Of a DNA stretch of 31,830 nt, positions 7,654 to 17,064 are shown one piece after another. The stretch is from Planctomycetota bacterium. Lineage in GTDB: Bacteria > Planctomycetota > Planctomycetia > Pirellulales > Pirellulaceae. Below the pieces are notes generated by a model, which was given only the letters and a program-made list of their open reading frames with translations, was not told the DNA's origin and did no database searches. Where the stretch lies: contig JAJDEH010000083.1 of the NCBI GenBank assembly GCA_029259935.1, forward strand, positions 1 through 31,830, in the 5' to 3' direction. Both the position numbers and the translations under genes were made by a program. How positions within the stretch are numbered: position 1 is the stretch's first letter; every line of letters starts with the position of its first letter.

Positions 7654-8943
7654 ATGAACGAAGATGCGCAAGCTGAACAACTCTCACTGCCAGGCTGGAA
7701 GAGCTTTGCCAGCCTGATGGTGATCGCGGTCTTGATTCGATTCGGAGTGCTGCTGGCATTGCCGGTCAATTTGGATCAAGACATCGATGACTACCGCATG
7801 GTAGCGGAAAACGTGGCCAAGTTCGGTGTGTTTGGGACCTCCGCGAAACGGCCGGTTGCTTATCGCCCGCCTCTGTATCCGATCGTCTTGGCAGCCACTG
7901 CCGACGGCGATTTAGTATCTCGCGCCCGGGTTAGCCTGCTGCATGGCCTGCTGGGCGTCGCCACCGTGGCCATGGTGTACTGGCTAGGGCTGAGCTGGAA
8001 ACTGGGCCGTTGGCGCTGGATCGCCGCTCTGCTGTTCTGTTGCGATCCGATTGCATTGCACTGGTCGACGTTCGTGATGACCGAAACGCTAGCGACTTTC
8101 CTGGCAGCGGCTGGCCTGCTGTTGCTAACCCTGTTCGGCAAACAGAAGACGGCGGCGACGGCCGCGTTGTCCGGCGGGGCGCTGGGTGTGGCGATTTTGT
8201 GCAGGCCCACGTTTCTGATTTGGTTGGCCGCATCGGCTTTGGTTGCCCTGTGTCTTCAGGCGACATGGCGGCAACGCATGCTAAATGGATGCGTCATGCT
8301 GGCGGTCGCGGCGGCGGTGTTGGTGCCCTGGACGATTCGCAACCAGCGAGTGTTTGGTCGGGCGATTTTCGCAACGACGCACGGGGGATATACGTTGCTA
8401 TTAGGCAACAACCCACGGTTTTACGAGTTCTTGCGTAAGAATGAAGCGGGCGTTTGGGATGCTCGGGAACTCGATTGGGAACAGCGGCGGGGAAATCGAA
8501 ATGAACTCGAAGCCGATCGTTTTGCTTATGAACTCGCTTGGCAAAACATCCGACGCGAGCCGGGGATGTTTTGCTATGCATGCGTGGTGCGCGCGGCCCG
8601 TTTGTGGAGTCCGCTGCCCAATCAACCGCTGCATGCAAATCGGGCGGGAGCCTTGGTCGTACTGACCGCCGTTTGGTATGCCTTGCTGTATATGCTATCG
8701 TTGCTAGGAGCATGGAAATTACGGGACAGCCTTCCGCGAACTCCGTGGCTGTGGGGCGTGATGATCTGTTTGTCCTTTACAGGGCTTCACTTGTTCTACT
8801 GGTGTAACATGCGTATGCGTGCGCCCTTAATGCCAGTGGTGTGCCTGGCCGCCGCCGTGGGACTGCGACACCTAGTTGCTTGCTGGAAGTGCTATCAGCA
8901 AACTCGGTCGGATGCGACGACAGCGGAAGTTGGCGGGAACTAA
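7654..8943 (+). CDS. GT39-family-like integral membrane glycosyltransferase
   Basis: 429 residues with about ten hydrophobic segments. The first membrane helix is followed by DQDIDDYRMVAENV and then RPPLYPIVLA, the arrangement of polyprenyl-phosphate-dependent glycosyltransferases of the ArnT/PMT type (GT39), in which an acidic residue in the first periplasmic loop is catalytic. Other family-like parts are FVMTETLATFLAAAGLLLL, PWTIRNQRVFG and TTHGGYTLLLGNNP. It would transfer a sugar from a lipid carrier to an unknown acceptor on the periplasmic side. A stop codon abuts ATG 7654, so this is the earliest possible start. A five-codon leader (7640-7657) overlaps it by ATGA, which suggests translational coupling. 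The LptD-like gene follows, consistent with an envelope role. Confidence 0.82.
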   Translation: MNEDAQAEQLSLPGWKSFASLMVIAVLIRFGVLLALPVNLDQDIDDYRMVAENVAKFGVFGTSAKRPVAYRPPLYPIVLAATADGDLVSRARVSLLHGLLGVATVAMVYWLGLSWKLGRWRWIAALLFCCDPIALHWSTFVMTETLATFLAAAGLLLLTLFGKQKTAATAALSGGALGVAILCRPTFLIWLAASALVALCLQATWRQRMLNGCVMLAVAAAVLVPWTIRNQRVFGRAIFATTHGGYTLLLGNNPRFYEFLRKNEAGVWDARELDWEQRRGNRNELEADRFAYELAWQNIRREPGMFCYACVVRAARLWSPLPNQPLHANRAGALVVLTAVWYALLYMLSLLGAWKLRDSLPRTPWLWGVMICLSFTGLHLFYWCNMRMRAPLMPVVCLAAAVGLRHLVACWKCYQQTRSDATTAEVGGN

Positions 8944-8977
8944 CGACTTGGGGTCCGCGACGAGGTTGGAACTTGCC

Positions 8978-9006
8978 TTGCTCCCGGAAATGACGCTCCC
9001 TATAAT
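8978..9006 (+). promoter_or_regulatory. Candidate sigma-70 promoter for the lptD-dgkA unit
   Basis: A perfect -10 TATAAT (9001-9006) is preceded by TTGCTC (8978-8983) with 17-bp spacing. The -35 matches the consensus only in TTG. It lies about 130 bp before the proposed start of the LptD-like gene, in the 192-bp spacer after the glycosyltransferase. Confidence 0.45.
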
Positions 9007-9135
9007 CCTCGCCGTCTTATCTGTTCCCCGTGCTCGCTTTTCGTTGCGAGCCATCAGCAGAAGTTTGGCAAGGATGCCTCAACGCTGAACCGTGCAGTCA
9101 ACCACGCGCGAAGTTTGGTTTCGTGTGCGCCATCG

Positions 9136-12100
9136 ATGCCGCGCCGCGTTGATCGGTTTGCGCGCCAACGACAGTGGCTATTCTGCGCGGGGTTGTTAGC
9201 GGCCACGATCTTGTCTGTCGCTACCGGACGCACCATCAGCGCGCAAGTCGAACTTCCCGGCGCGAACCTGAATACCGTCATCGACATCTCCGCCGATCAA
9301 GGCAGTCGCTGGCAACAAGGAGAGTTTGAAGTTTGGTATCTGCGGGGCAGGTGCATGATCCGCCAAGCCCGAATGACGGCTCGTGGCGACCAGGCCATCA
9401 TTTGGGTTGATCGTGCCGCGCCGAATAGCCAAGAGCCTCACCAAGTACTCGCCTATCTTGAAGCGGGCGGCGACAACCGTTTTGTGCAAGTTGAATTCCC
9501 ACGCGATTCGGACCCACGCCGCGGTCCTTCCCGTGGTCTCGTCGACAAGACCTGGTATGGCGAGTTTCATTCCCGCCTTGACGCGCGCATGAATGTGTTG
9601 CGTTTGGAACCGCCGCCGCCTCAAGCTCCGGACATCCTTCCGCGCGCCACCGCGGCTCGCCGTGCCACGATGCGATCCGTCCAACCAGCGCAATTCACCG
9701 CGCCCGAACCAATACCCACGCCCACCGCGCCGACGCTGCCTGGCAACGCGCGCAGGATTCAGATTCTGCCTCGCGGCAGCGTGCCTTATAACGTCAAGAC
9801 GATCAATGTTCCCGAACGCAATGAACAGATCTTGATCATCGATTCGGGCGTGAAGGTCATTATCGAAGGGGCGCGGCTTCCTGGCCTTCCCGACTTGGGG
9901 CGGATTGTTCTGGAGACCGACCGGATTGCCATTTGGACTTCGGGTATTGGCGCCGAGGGAATTTCGGGCGAGTCGATCCAAAGTGGCGAGACGCCGTTGG
10001 AATTCTATCTAGAAGGAAATATTGTCTTCAGCCAGGGACAGCGAGTCATCTACGCCGAACGCATGTACTACAACGTGCCCCAGCGCTATGGCACGGTGTT
10101 GAATGCCGAGATGCTCACCCCGGTCGATCAGTTCGAAGGGCTGTTGCGGTTGAAGGCCAATGTATTGCAACAAGTCAACGAGCAGAACTTCATCGCCTAC
10201 GGCGGCGCGTTTACTTCCAGCCGGCTCGGCGTGCCACGTTATTGGCTGCAGTCAGAGGAATTAACGTTTCAAGACAATCAGACTCCCATCATGGATCCGC
10301 TCACCGGGCAACCGGCGGTCAATCCCAGCGGCGACGCCGTGGTGGATCATGACATGCTGATCACCGGCACGAATAACTTTGTATACGTCGCGGGAATTCC
10401 GGTGCTTTTCTATCCCCGCCTGGCGACTCGACTGGACGACCCGCTCACTTACCTCGAACGGCTTTCCATTCGCCAAGACAGTATTTTTGGAACGCAGATT
10501 CTGACCAAGTTCGATCTCTACCAAATACTGGGCATTCAAGAACCGCCGGAAGGAACACGCTGGCGTTATAGCGTCGACAGCCTCAGTGAGCGAGGTTCCT
10601 TTTTCAAGAACCTCAGCGGCACCGGGGTTGGCACCGACTTCCAGTACAGCCGTAACGACCTGCTCGGGTTTCAAGGCCCGGCTGCGGGAACGATTGATAT
10701 ATGGGGAATCCGAGACGAAGGCTTGGACAACCTGGGCGGGGACCGTCGAGCTATTGTTCCTGATGAAGAATATCGCGGACGTGCATTTGCCCGACATCGT
10801 CAGCAGTTGGACATCGGTCCGCAAGTCACCGCCGAGGTTGGTTGGCAAAGCGATCGGACGTTCCTTGAACAGTACTATGAATTCGAATGGGATCAGCAAA
10901 AAGACCAGACCACGGGAGCCGAACTGAAATGGCTCCGTGACGACCATTCGCTGAATCTTACCGTCGATGGCCGACTGAACGACTTTTACACGCAAACGGA
11001 ATGGTTGCCGCGGATCGATCACTTCGTGCTGGGCCATTCGCTGCTGTTCGACCGGCTGACGTGGTACGGCCACTCGCATGCCGGCTATGGACGATTTCGA
11101 GTACTCGATCCACCCGCGAATCCCGTATTGGCGGGACAAGAGCGGCGGCTGGCGTGGGAAATGTTTGGTGGATTGCCGGCCGATCGCCAGGGTGTGCGGG
11201 CAGGCACGCGCCAGGAAATCGACGCGCCCGTCGATGTCGGCCCGGTTCGCGTCGTGCCTTATCTGTTAGGAGATGCCACCTACTGGCAAGAAGACTTGGC
11301 GGCCGCCGACGTGACCCGACTGTATGGCCAAGCCGGCATTCGCGGCAGCATTCCTTTCTGGCGCGCGGATCCATCGGTGCAAAGTTACCTGCTGAATCTG
11401 AACGGACTGGCTCATAAGATCGTGGTCGATGGCGAGTTCTCTTGGTCGGACGCCAGTCAGGATTTGGGCCGCTTCCCACTCTACGACCAGCTTGACGACG
11501 ACGCTCAAGAGTTCTTTCGGCGTCGCTTTTTCAGTGGCGCGTTCGCGGGCGCTCCCGGCGGCGTAACACCTTTGCGATTCGACGAACGGTTCTTTGCCTT
11601 TCGCGGCAACATGCAGGGCAACGTCACGGCACCAAGCGCGGAGATCGCGGACGATTTGATGTTGGGCCGACTGGGAGTGCGACAACGATGGCAAACCAAA
11701 CGCGGGCTTCCGGGTCAGGAACGCATTGTCGATTGGATTACTTTCGATGTGGAAGGCGCGGTCTTCCCACGCCCCACGCGTGACAACTTTGGCTCGAATT
11801 TCGGCATGTTCAATTACGATTTCCGCTGGCACGTTGGTGATCGCCTGGCCGTACTTTCCGATGGCTACGCGGATTTCTTCAGTGAAGGCCTGCGGACCGC
11901 GAGTCTGGGGACGCTGATGAGCCGCCCGGAAGTTGGCAGCCTGTATGTGGGATTCCGCAGCATCGAAGGCCCCATCAGCAGTAATCTGCTGATTGCCGCG
12001 TTGAACTACCGGATGAGCGAAAAGTGGATCACAACAGCGGCAACAACGTATGACTTCGGCCAAGCCGGCAATATCGGCCAAACGATCAGCTTTACGCGTG

Positions 12101-12261
12101 TTGGCGAATCGGCGTTCATCAGCCTGGCCATGGTCTCGGACATCAGCCGGGGCATCGTCGGCGTGCAATTGGCCATCGAGCCGCGGTTCTTGCCCGTCGG
12201 CCGATTGGGCTATGTGGGTGGCGTCCAGATTCCACCTGCCGGCGCGCGGGGACTAGAATAG
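9136..12261 (+). CDS. lptD: LPS-assembly protein LptD/OstA-like outer membrane protein
   Basis: About 1041 residues. A signal-like N-terminus (QWLFCAGLLAATILSVATG) is followed by OstA/LptA-like beta-jellyroll sequence in the first 380 residues; ARGDQAIIWVD, PLEFYLEGNIVFSQGQRVIYAERMYYN and SRLGVPRYWLQSEELTFQDN are typical. After FVYVAGIPVLFYPRLATRLDDP begins the long C-terminal part rich in alternating polar and aromatic stretches, expected to form the LptD barrel. In Gram-negative bacteria LptD with LptE inserts LPS into the outer leaflet. It is longer than the E. coli protein (about 780), as planctomycete versions often are. I use ATG 9136; a TTG at 9115 is also possible and neither has a strong ribosome site. 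The DgkA-type gene begins five bases after its stop. Confidence 0.8.
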   Translation: MPRRVDRFARQRQWLFCAGLLAATILSVATGRTISAQVELPGANLNTVIDISADQGSRWQQGEFEVWYLRGRCMIRQARMTARGDQAIIWVDRAAPNSQEPHQVLAYLEAGGDNRFVQVEFPRDSDPRRGPSRGLVDKTWYGEFHSRLDARMNVLRLEPPPPQAPDILPRATAARRATMRSVQPAQFTAPEPIPTPTAPTLPGNARRIQILPRGSVPYNVKTINVPERNEQILIIDSGVKVIIEGARLPGLPDLGRIVLETDRIAIWTSGIGAEGISGESIQSGETPLEFYLEGNIVFSQGQRVIYAERMYYNVPQRYGTVLNAEMLTPVDQFEGLLRLKANVLQQVNEQNFIAYGGAFTSSRLGVPRYWLQSEELTFQDNQTPIMDPLTGQPAVNPSGDAVVDHDMLITGTNNFVYVAGIPVLFYPRLATRLDDPLTYLERLSIRQDSIFGTQILTKFDLYQILGIQEPPEGTRWRYSVDSLSERGSFFKNLSGTGVGTDFQYSRNDLLGFQGPAAGTIDIWGIRDEGLDNLGGDRRAIVPDEEYRGRAFARHRQQLDIGPQVTAEVGWQSDRTFLEQYYEFEWDQQKDQTTGAELKWLRDDHSLNLTVDGRLNDFYTQTEWLPRIDHFVLGHSLLFDRLTWYGHSHAGYGRFRVLDPPANPVLAGQERRLAWEMFGGLPADRQGVRAGTRQEIDAPVDVGPVRVVPYLLGDATYWQEDLAAADVTRLYGQAGIRGSIPFWRADPSVQSYLLNLNGLAHKIVVDGEFSWSDASQDLGRFPLYDQLDDDAQEFFRRRFFSGAFAGAPGGVTPLRFDERFFAFRGNMQGNVTAPSAEIADDLMLGRLGVRQRWQTKRGLPGQERIVDWITFDVEGAVFPRPTRDNFGSNFGMFNYDFRWHVGDRLAVLSDGYADFFSEGLRTASLGTLMSRPEVGSLYVGFRSIEGPISSNLLIAALNYRMSEKWITTAATTYDFGQAGNIGQTISFTRVGESAFISLAMVSDISRGIVGVQLAIEPRFLPVGRLGYVGGVQIPPAGARGLE

Positions 12262-12266
12262 GTCTT

Positions 12267-12689
12267 TTGTTCGCGACCGAACCCGAGCCCGCGCCCTTGA
12301 CCGACGAATATCGACCGCCCGATCGATCTTGGATCCAAAAGTTTCGCGTTGCCTTTCGCGGAATGTGGGTGGCCCTGCGCGGTCAATCCAGTTTTTGGGT
12401 TCACGTGACCGTGGCCGCGCTGGTCGTTCTGGCCGCCGCGGTACTGGGTGCGACGTTAGTCGAATGGTGCATCTTGCTGCTTTGCATCACCGTGGTCATG
12501 ACCGCCGAGATGCTCAACACGGCTCTGGAGTTTTTGGCTCGCGCGGTCGACAAGAAGTACAACCCCCACCTTGCCGACGGCCTGGACATCGGCAGCGGTG
12601 CCGTCCTGATGGCTGCCATCGGAGCCGCCGTTGTAGGCGCGCTGGTACTCATCTATCGCTTGGGGGCCTGGCTGAATTGGTGGCTGTGA
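12267..12689 (+). CDS. dgkA: Diacylglycerol kinase / undecaprenol kinase family membrane protein
   Basis: 140 residues with three membrane helices. The DgkA signature is clear: Glu81 in MTAEMLNTALEFLARAVD, with the NTALE motif at 84-88, and the third helix DIGSGAVLMAAIGAAVVGA. The family phosphorylates lipids at the membrane, diacylglycerol in proteobacteria or undecaprenol in many other bacteria; substrate choice cannot be read here. The N-terminus adds about 22 polar residues before the first amphipathic helix. The start is a TTG at 12267, five bases after the LptD stop, and no ATG precedes the conserved region, so translation is probably coupled to lptD. Recycling of lipid carriers or diacylglycerol would fit with the envelope genes upstream. 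Confidence 0.87.
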   Translation: MFATEPEPAPLTDEYRPPDRSWIQKFRVAFRGMWVALRGQSSFWVHVTVAALVVLAAAVLGATLVEWCILLLCITVVMTAEMLNTALEFLARAVDKKYNPHLADGLDIGSGAVLMAAIGAAVVGALVLIYRLGAWLNWWL

Positions 12690-12865
12690 CGGAAGGAATC
12701 CCAGGCGATCAGCTTGCTGTCGCCAATTTACCCTGTGCGGGCAAGACAGATATTTGGTAGAATTTTTGCATCAGCAGCGGTTGATATGTTAAGTTGTGTA
12801 GCCGAAGTCGTAAGGACAGGTCGGCGGAATCTGTCCAGCTTACTACCGCCAAGAGGTTGCCACCC

Positions 12866-14242
12866 ATGCTTCGAATTCAACAAGGTCGTACCGCCGCGAA
12901 CTGTCAGGGATTTTCGCGTCGGACGGCGGTCAAGGCCGGGTTTCTGGGTTGTTTGGGCGTGTCGCTGGCCGATCTGCTGCGATTGCGCGCCGAAGGTGCC
13001 GCCGTCCGGAACAATAAATCCGTGATCTTGATTTGGTTGGATGGTGGGCCGAGCCAATTGGAGAGCTACGATCCCAAGCCCGGTGCGCCCTCCGAGTATC
13101 GTGGTCCGTTCGATGCGATCGCGACGAATGTTCCCGGCATTCAAATTTGTGAAACGTTGCCCTTGCACAGTAAGCACGCCGACAAGATGGCGTTTGTGCG
13201 GTCGCTGCATCACGACACGGGCGATCACTTCGCCGCGGCACACTGGATGTTGACCGGCCGCTTTGGTTCGAATTCGGTCAACAAGGAGCAGAAGTACCCA
13301 TCGGTCGGTTCCTACGTGGCGCGTGTCAATGGAGCGAACCAGCGGGGAATGCCGGCGTATGTCGGTTTGCCGGCGGCGGAAAGTGTTTACTTGTATCCAG
13401 GCTATCAAGGCGCGGCGTATTTGGGCGGTGCGTACAATCCGTTTCAAGTCAACATGAAGCAAAAGTATCTCAGCGCTAAATACACGGCCAAAATCAATCC
13501 ACCCGAATGTCTGGCCAACTTTCAACAAGCCGAGCGGCAGCGGTCGACGGACCGGCTGAGCTTGCTAGAAAAGCTGGATGTGATTCGCCGCGAAGTCGAC
13601 CAATCCGACGCCATGAGTTCCATGGACCGCTATCATCAGCAAGCGGTCGATATGATCTTGAACGGCCGCGCCCGCGAAGCTTTTGACATGGAAAAGGAAG
13701 ATGACAAGCGGCGCGACGCCTACGGCCGCGGCCCCTGGGGACACTACACGTTGATGGCCCGCCGCATGGTCGAATCGGGTGTCAGTTTCGTGACGGTCGA
13801 CATGCCGCACTGGGACGACCACTCGCGCATCCGAGAAAATCATGGCTCCAAGCTCGAAAAGGTCGACCAGGCGGTGTCCGCGCTGATGGAAGATTTGACG
13901 CAGCGCGGCATGCTGGACGATGTGGTGGTCGTGGTGATGGGCGAATTCGGGCGGACCCCACGGCTGAACAAAGGCCAGCCAGGCATTCCAATTCCAGGTC
14001 GTGACCATTGGGGGCAGGCCATCTCGGCCATGATCGCTGGCGGCGGGCTGCGTGGCGGACAAATCGTCGGCGCGACGAATGAAAAGGCCGAACACCCTGT
14101 CGAGAGGCCCTTAAAACCTGGCGACTTGTTGGCCACGATTTACCATGCCCTAGGTATCAACACGACCCAGGCATTTACGGACCGCGCCGGCCGGCCCGTT
14201 CCGATCCTCGCCGAAGGCGAACCCATCGCGGAATTGATTTAG
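12866..14242 (+). CDS. DUF1501 domain-containing protein, twin-arginine exported
   Basis: 458 residues. The leader has FSRRTAVKAGFLGCLGVSLAD, a twin-arginine signal. Family segments follow: ILIWLDGGPSQLESYDPKPG, HHDTGDHFAAAHWMLTGRFG, VTVDMPHWDDHSRIREN, GEFGRTPRLNK, GRDHWGQAISAMIAGGGLRGG and LLATIYHALGIN. These residues place it in the alkaline-phosphatase-like DUF1501 family; activity is unknown. It is a different subtype from the copy at 885-2288, with an extra helical region in the middle. AAGAGG nine bases before ATG 12866 supports this start over an in-frame upstream extension. Unlike the first copy it has no PSD1 cytochrome gene beside it, so any partner is encoded elsewhere. Confidence 0.93.
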   Translation: MLRIQQGRTAANCQGFSRRTAVKAGFLGCLGVSLADLLRLRAEGAAVRNNKSVILIWLDGGPSQLESYDPKPGAPSEYRGPFDAIATNVPGIQICETLPLHSKHADKMAFVRSLHHDTGDHFAAAHWMLTGRFGSNSVNKEQKYPSVGSYVARVNGANQRGMPAYVGLPAAESVYLYPGYQGAAYLGGAYNPFQVNMKQKYLSAKYTAKINPPECLANFQQAERQRSTDRLSLLEKLDVIRREVDQSDAMSSMDRYHQQAVDMILNGRAREAFDMEKEDDKRRDAYGRGPWGHYTLMARRMVESGVSFVTVDMPHWDDHSRIRENHGSKLEKVDQAVSALMEDLTQRGMLDDVVVVVMGEFGRTPRLNKGQPGIPIPGRDHWGQAISAMIAGGGLRGGQIVGATNEKAEHPVERPLKPGDLLATIYHALGINTTQAFTDRAGRPVPILAEGEPIAELI

Positions 14243-14325
14243 CCGTTCGGCGACTCTCGTCGTTGTTCGCCCCGCGATCAAAAACACCTCCGCCAATCGG
14301 GCTGCGCGAACGTGGACCGCGACGG

Positions 14326-16179
14326 CTACTGAAAGTCATACCCAATGTAAAACGTGATCCGGCCGTCGGGTAATTCTCGGATGTTGGTTATCTGCACGGC
14401 CGTCTGTCCGCCGAGCGTGGATCGGCTTGAAGGAGTCGTGTAGGGCGTGAACGAGTTGTTGGAACCGCTCGGATAGGGCACGACATCACGGCTCGAACTA
14501 GGCCCCGCCGGCCCGGCGATTCCGTGTGACTCCTCCAACACAGGGCGATTATTCACGACTCGCCAGATCAGCAGGCCGTCGCTGGGCAGGCTCGCGTCAA
14601 AGCCAAATTGGCGGCGGTTCTCCAGCAAGAAGTACTCGCTGCCGTCGGGACGGGCAAGCACTTTGAAGCACTCGTTCGACGATCTTTCGACCGGTCCAAG
14701 GATCAGTTTCTGCTTGACCGCGGGATCAATCACTGCCGGCTTGAGCCAACCGAGTTGTTCCTTGCACCAAGCACTGAAGTGTTGGGGCCGGCCGTTGCCT
14801 GCCTGATTTGACATCGCGCACCACACGCTCAGCCCTTCCGAGGTCGCGTCCTTGGAATAGAGATCGGGCAGTCCGAGCATATGTCCAAACTCGTGACACA
14901 TCACGCTAATATTCGACATGCGGCTGCCGCCCTCTTGCATGATGAAATACGGCCATCGCCTACGACCATGACTAAAACTCCCTCGGTGCGGCCAGTAAAG
15001 ACCGCCGCGGCTGGTTCGCACGCGTCCGCCGGCATACAGAAAGAAAATGCCGTCGAAATCCTTCAGCGCGTCGTCGCCGTCGCGCTCAAGCAAGTGGGTC
15101 GTCGCTTCCACCAGCAATGCCGAGCGGTTTCCCGTGGAGTATTCATCCCGTTTCTTTTCAACCTCGACCCAATCAAACACCTTGCCTTCGATGTGAAACG
15201 CACCGGCGGAGATTTCGCGATAGTAGTCATTAACGCTGCCGTGCACGGGCTGTCCCGTTACGCTTTGCTTCGAGGCGTATGTGCCTTCGCTAAAGATCGC
15301 TTCCGTCCAATCATCCGTGCTGACCTTTTCGTTGTGCTTTTGATCCGGGTACTCGACGCCAATGATTGCCAGCCGATAGACGTCCTTGGACCAATACCTG
15401 GAGCCCTGCCTGCCCGATCGGCTGGGTTGGGGCGCGTTGCTTCCAAGTTTCACATCGATGGTTTTCTCTTCTTCGCCGCGTTGAAGCAGGAGAGTTATCT
15501 TTTCTCCTGGCTTTGTACGATACAGATGCCGCACGAGATTCTGCGAACTGCCAACTTCTGCATCGTTGATTTTCACAATGACGTCGTTGACGTTGAGCCC
15601 CGCTTTTTCGGCGGCCGATCCCTTGACGACCTGTTCGATACGAGTCCCCTTGGGTTCGTTCGATGGTTCAACCCGTACGCCAAGAAAGCCTCGTTGTCCG
15701 CGCTGACGGCCAGCGCGTAACGGTCGGCTCGTGGCGGCAAGCTTGGTCTTGATCTCCTGCTGCTTGCCGTCGCGTGATATAGCGAGGGTGACTTCGTCGC
15801 TGGGTGATTTCGCCAGCAATGCCTGGCGGAATTCGTCCGGGAGTTTGACGGCTTGGCCATCAAGTTTTAGAACTACGTCGCCGTGCTTGACGCCGGCCTT
15901 TTCGGCGGGTGAATCCGCGGCGATCAGCTCCACTTTTAGTTCACCCTTCTCGGCCACTTCTAGATGCACACCGAGATAGGGATTCTGTGCGGAAGAAGTT
16001 GGCGCATTTCGCTGGATCTCGGCTGTCCTTGCGGTTTCGACCGTGCGAAAATCGGACAGATCGACTTTGGGCTCGACATCGGTTTTCGTGTCGGATTCTT
16101 GGGCGAAAATGAGTACGTTGCAGAACAACACCAGTGACAATGAAAAGAAAGACAAATGGCGGAAGCGGAACGTGTTCAT
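14326..16179 (-). CDS. Exported M6-like metalloprotease with two N-terminal PDZ domains
   Basis: 617 residues. The signal peptide covers about 1-26 (SFFSLSLVLFCNVLIFAQ). PDZ domain 1 lies at about 66-150 (YLGVHLEV, SPAEKAGVKHGDVVLKLDG) and PDZ 2 at about 164-245 (FLGVRVEP, SAAEKAGLNVNDVIVKIND). The protease domain starts near 265 (VYRLAIIGVEYPD) and carries the zincin motif HEFGHMLGLPD at 429-439, giving zinc ligands His429 and His433, catalytic Glu430 and a third ligand His/Asp further on, then WCAMSNQ as a Met-turn candidate. This is like M6 (immune inhibitor A-type) proteases, which normally lack PDZ domains. The C-terminus is beta-rich. AAGGAG eight bases before the ATG supports the start. 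It is divergent from the sigma factor gene. Confidence 0.85.
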   Translation of the reverse strand: MNTFRFRHLSFFSLSLVLFCNVLIFAQESDTKTDVEPKVDLSDFRTVETARTAEIQRNAPTSSAQNPYLGVHLEVAEKGELKVELIAADSPAEKAGVKHGDVVLKLDGQAVKLPDEFRQALLAKSPSDEVTLAISRDGKQQEIKTKLAATSRPLRAGRQRGQRGFLGVRVEPSNEPKGTRIEQVVKGSAAEKAGLNVNDVIVKINDAEVGSSQNLVRHLYRTKPGEKITLLLQRGEEEKTIDVKLGSNAPQPSRSGRQGSRYWSKDVYRLAIIGVEYPDQKHNEKVSTDDWTEAIFSEGTYASKQSVTGQPVHGSVNDYYREISAGAFHIEGKVFDWVEVEKKRDEYSTGNRSALLVEATTHLLERDGDDALKDFDGIFFLYAGGRVRTSRGGLYWPHRGSFSHGRRRWPYFIMQEGGSRMSNISVMCHEFGHMLGLPDLYSKDATSEGLSVWCAMSNQAGNGRPQHFSAWCKEQLGWLKPAVIDPAVKQKLILGPVERSSNECFKVLARPDGSEYFLLENRRQFGFDASLPSDGLLIWRVVNNRPVLEESHGIAGPAGPSSSRDVVPYPSGSNNSFTPYTTPSSRSTLGGQTAVQITNIRELPDGRITFYIGYDFQ

Positions 16180-16411
16180 GTTGGGATCTCCTTCCCCTCA
16201 ACAAACGTCAGCGGAGGGGCACTCTACACAGAATATTTTTCGAGCGGCCAGGAATTCAGGGCCACCCGCCGACGACCGCTAACATCTCTGGCGCATGGGG
16301 TTACGTCGAACCGAGACCGGTCACAATGAACTTTCTGCCTTGCTCAATGGAATATAGTAGGTGTAGCCGGACCGCCTAGAGGCGTTCAAAGTATTGTTAG
16401 GAACCGAGTTT
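16180..16411. promoter_or_regulatory. Divergent intergenic region upstream of the protease and the sigma factor
   Basis: 232 bp that must hold the promoters for both directions. TATAGT at about 16353-16358 is a possible -10 for the sigma factor, without a convincing -35. AAGGAG (minus strand, 16188-16193) is the protease ribosome site. No operator is obvious. Confidence 0.3.
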
Positions 16412-17053
16412 TTGGCCGACCCACAGCAGATTGACGAAATGGTGGAAAGACTGCGAGCGGGCGACCAAAGTGCGCTGGCGGAGTTGTTTTCTTTGTACCG
16501 AACCCAACTTTGGAGAATGGTCAGTTTTCGGCTCGATCGGCGGCTCTACGGCCGCGTCGATGAATCAGACGTGCTTCAAGAAGCCTTCATCGATGCCAAT
16601 CAACGAATTGACCATTTTTTCAAGGAAGAGCAGCGGTCGATTTTTGTGTTCTTACGTTTGATCACCGAGCAGAGGCTGGTCGATGTGCATCGCCGGCATC
16701 TGGGAAGAAAGATGCGCGATGCCCGCCGAGAGATTTCCCTAGACCAACAGGTTCCGCCTCCGGCCACCTCGGCGTGCCTGTTGGCTCACGTAATGGGGAT
16801 CGTTAGTTCACCGAGCCAGAAAGTCGCCAAGGCCGAGATTGAAGCCATTGTGGAAGCCGCCATCAACAACATGGACCCGCTTGACCGTGAAGTACTCGCC
16901 CTTCGGCACTTTGAAGAATTGGGAAACAAGGAGGTGGCCGAAGTGTTGGGGCTGAAGCCGGCCGCCGCCAGCAATCGATATATTCGTGCGTTGAAAAGAC
17001 TTAAGGAAGTCTTGTCACGCATTCCAGGTTTCGTCGACGATCATCCCTTATAG
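16412..17053 (+). CDS. ECF-type RNA polymerase sigma factor, planctomycete subfamily
   Basis: About 213 residues. Region 2 is seen in ALAELFSLYRTQLWRMVSF and DESDVLQEAFIDANQRI. Region 4 is LDREVLALRHFEELGNKEVA followed by EVLGLKPAAASNRYIRALKR, the helix-turn-helix that reads the -35 element. The spacer between the two is longer than in classical ECF factors and contains SLDQQVPPPA, as in the planctomycete-specific group of sigma-70 factors. No anti-sigma gene is visible; the adjacent Ser/Thr kinase, 11 bp downstream, is probably its partner or regulator. TTG 16412 has AGGA nine bases upstream; a TTG at 16394 and an ATG at 16439 are alternatives. Confidence 0.9.
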   Translation: MADPQQIDEMVERLRAGDQSALAELFSLYRTQLWRMVSFRLDRRLYGRVDESDVLQEAFIDANQRIDHFFKEEQRSIFVFLRLITEQRLVDVHRRHLGRKMRDARREISLDQQVPPPATSACLLAHVMGIVSSPSQKVAKAEIEAIVEAAINNMDPLDREVLALRHFEELGNKEVAEVLGLKPAAASNRYIRALKRLKEVLSRIPGFVDDHPL

Positions 17054-17064
17054 CGCTGCTTGCC

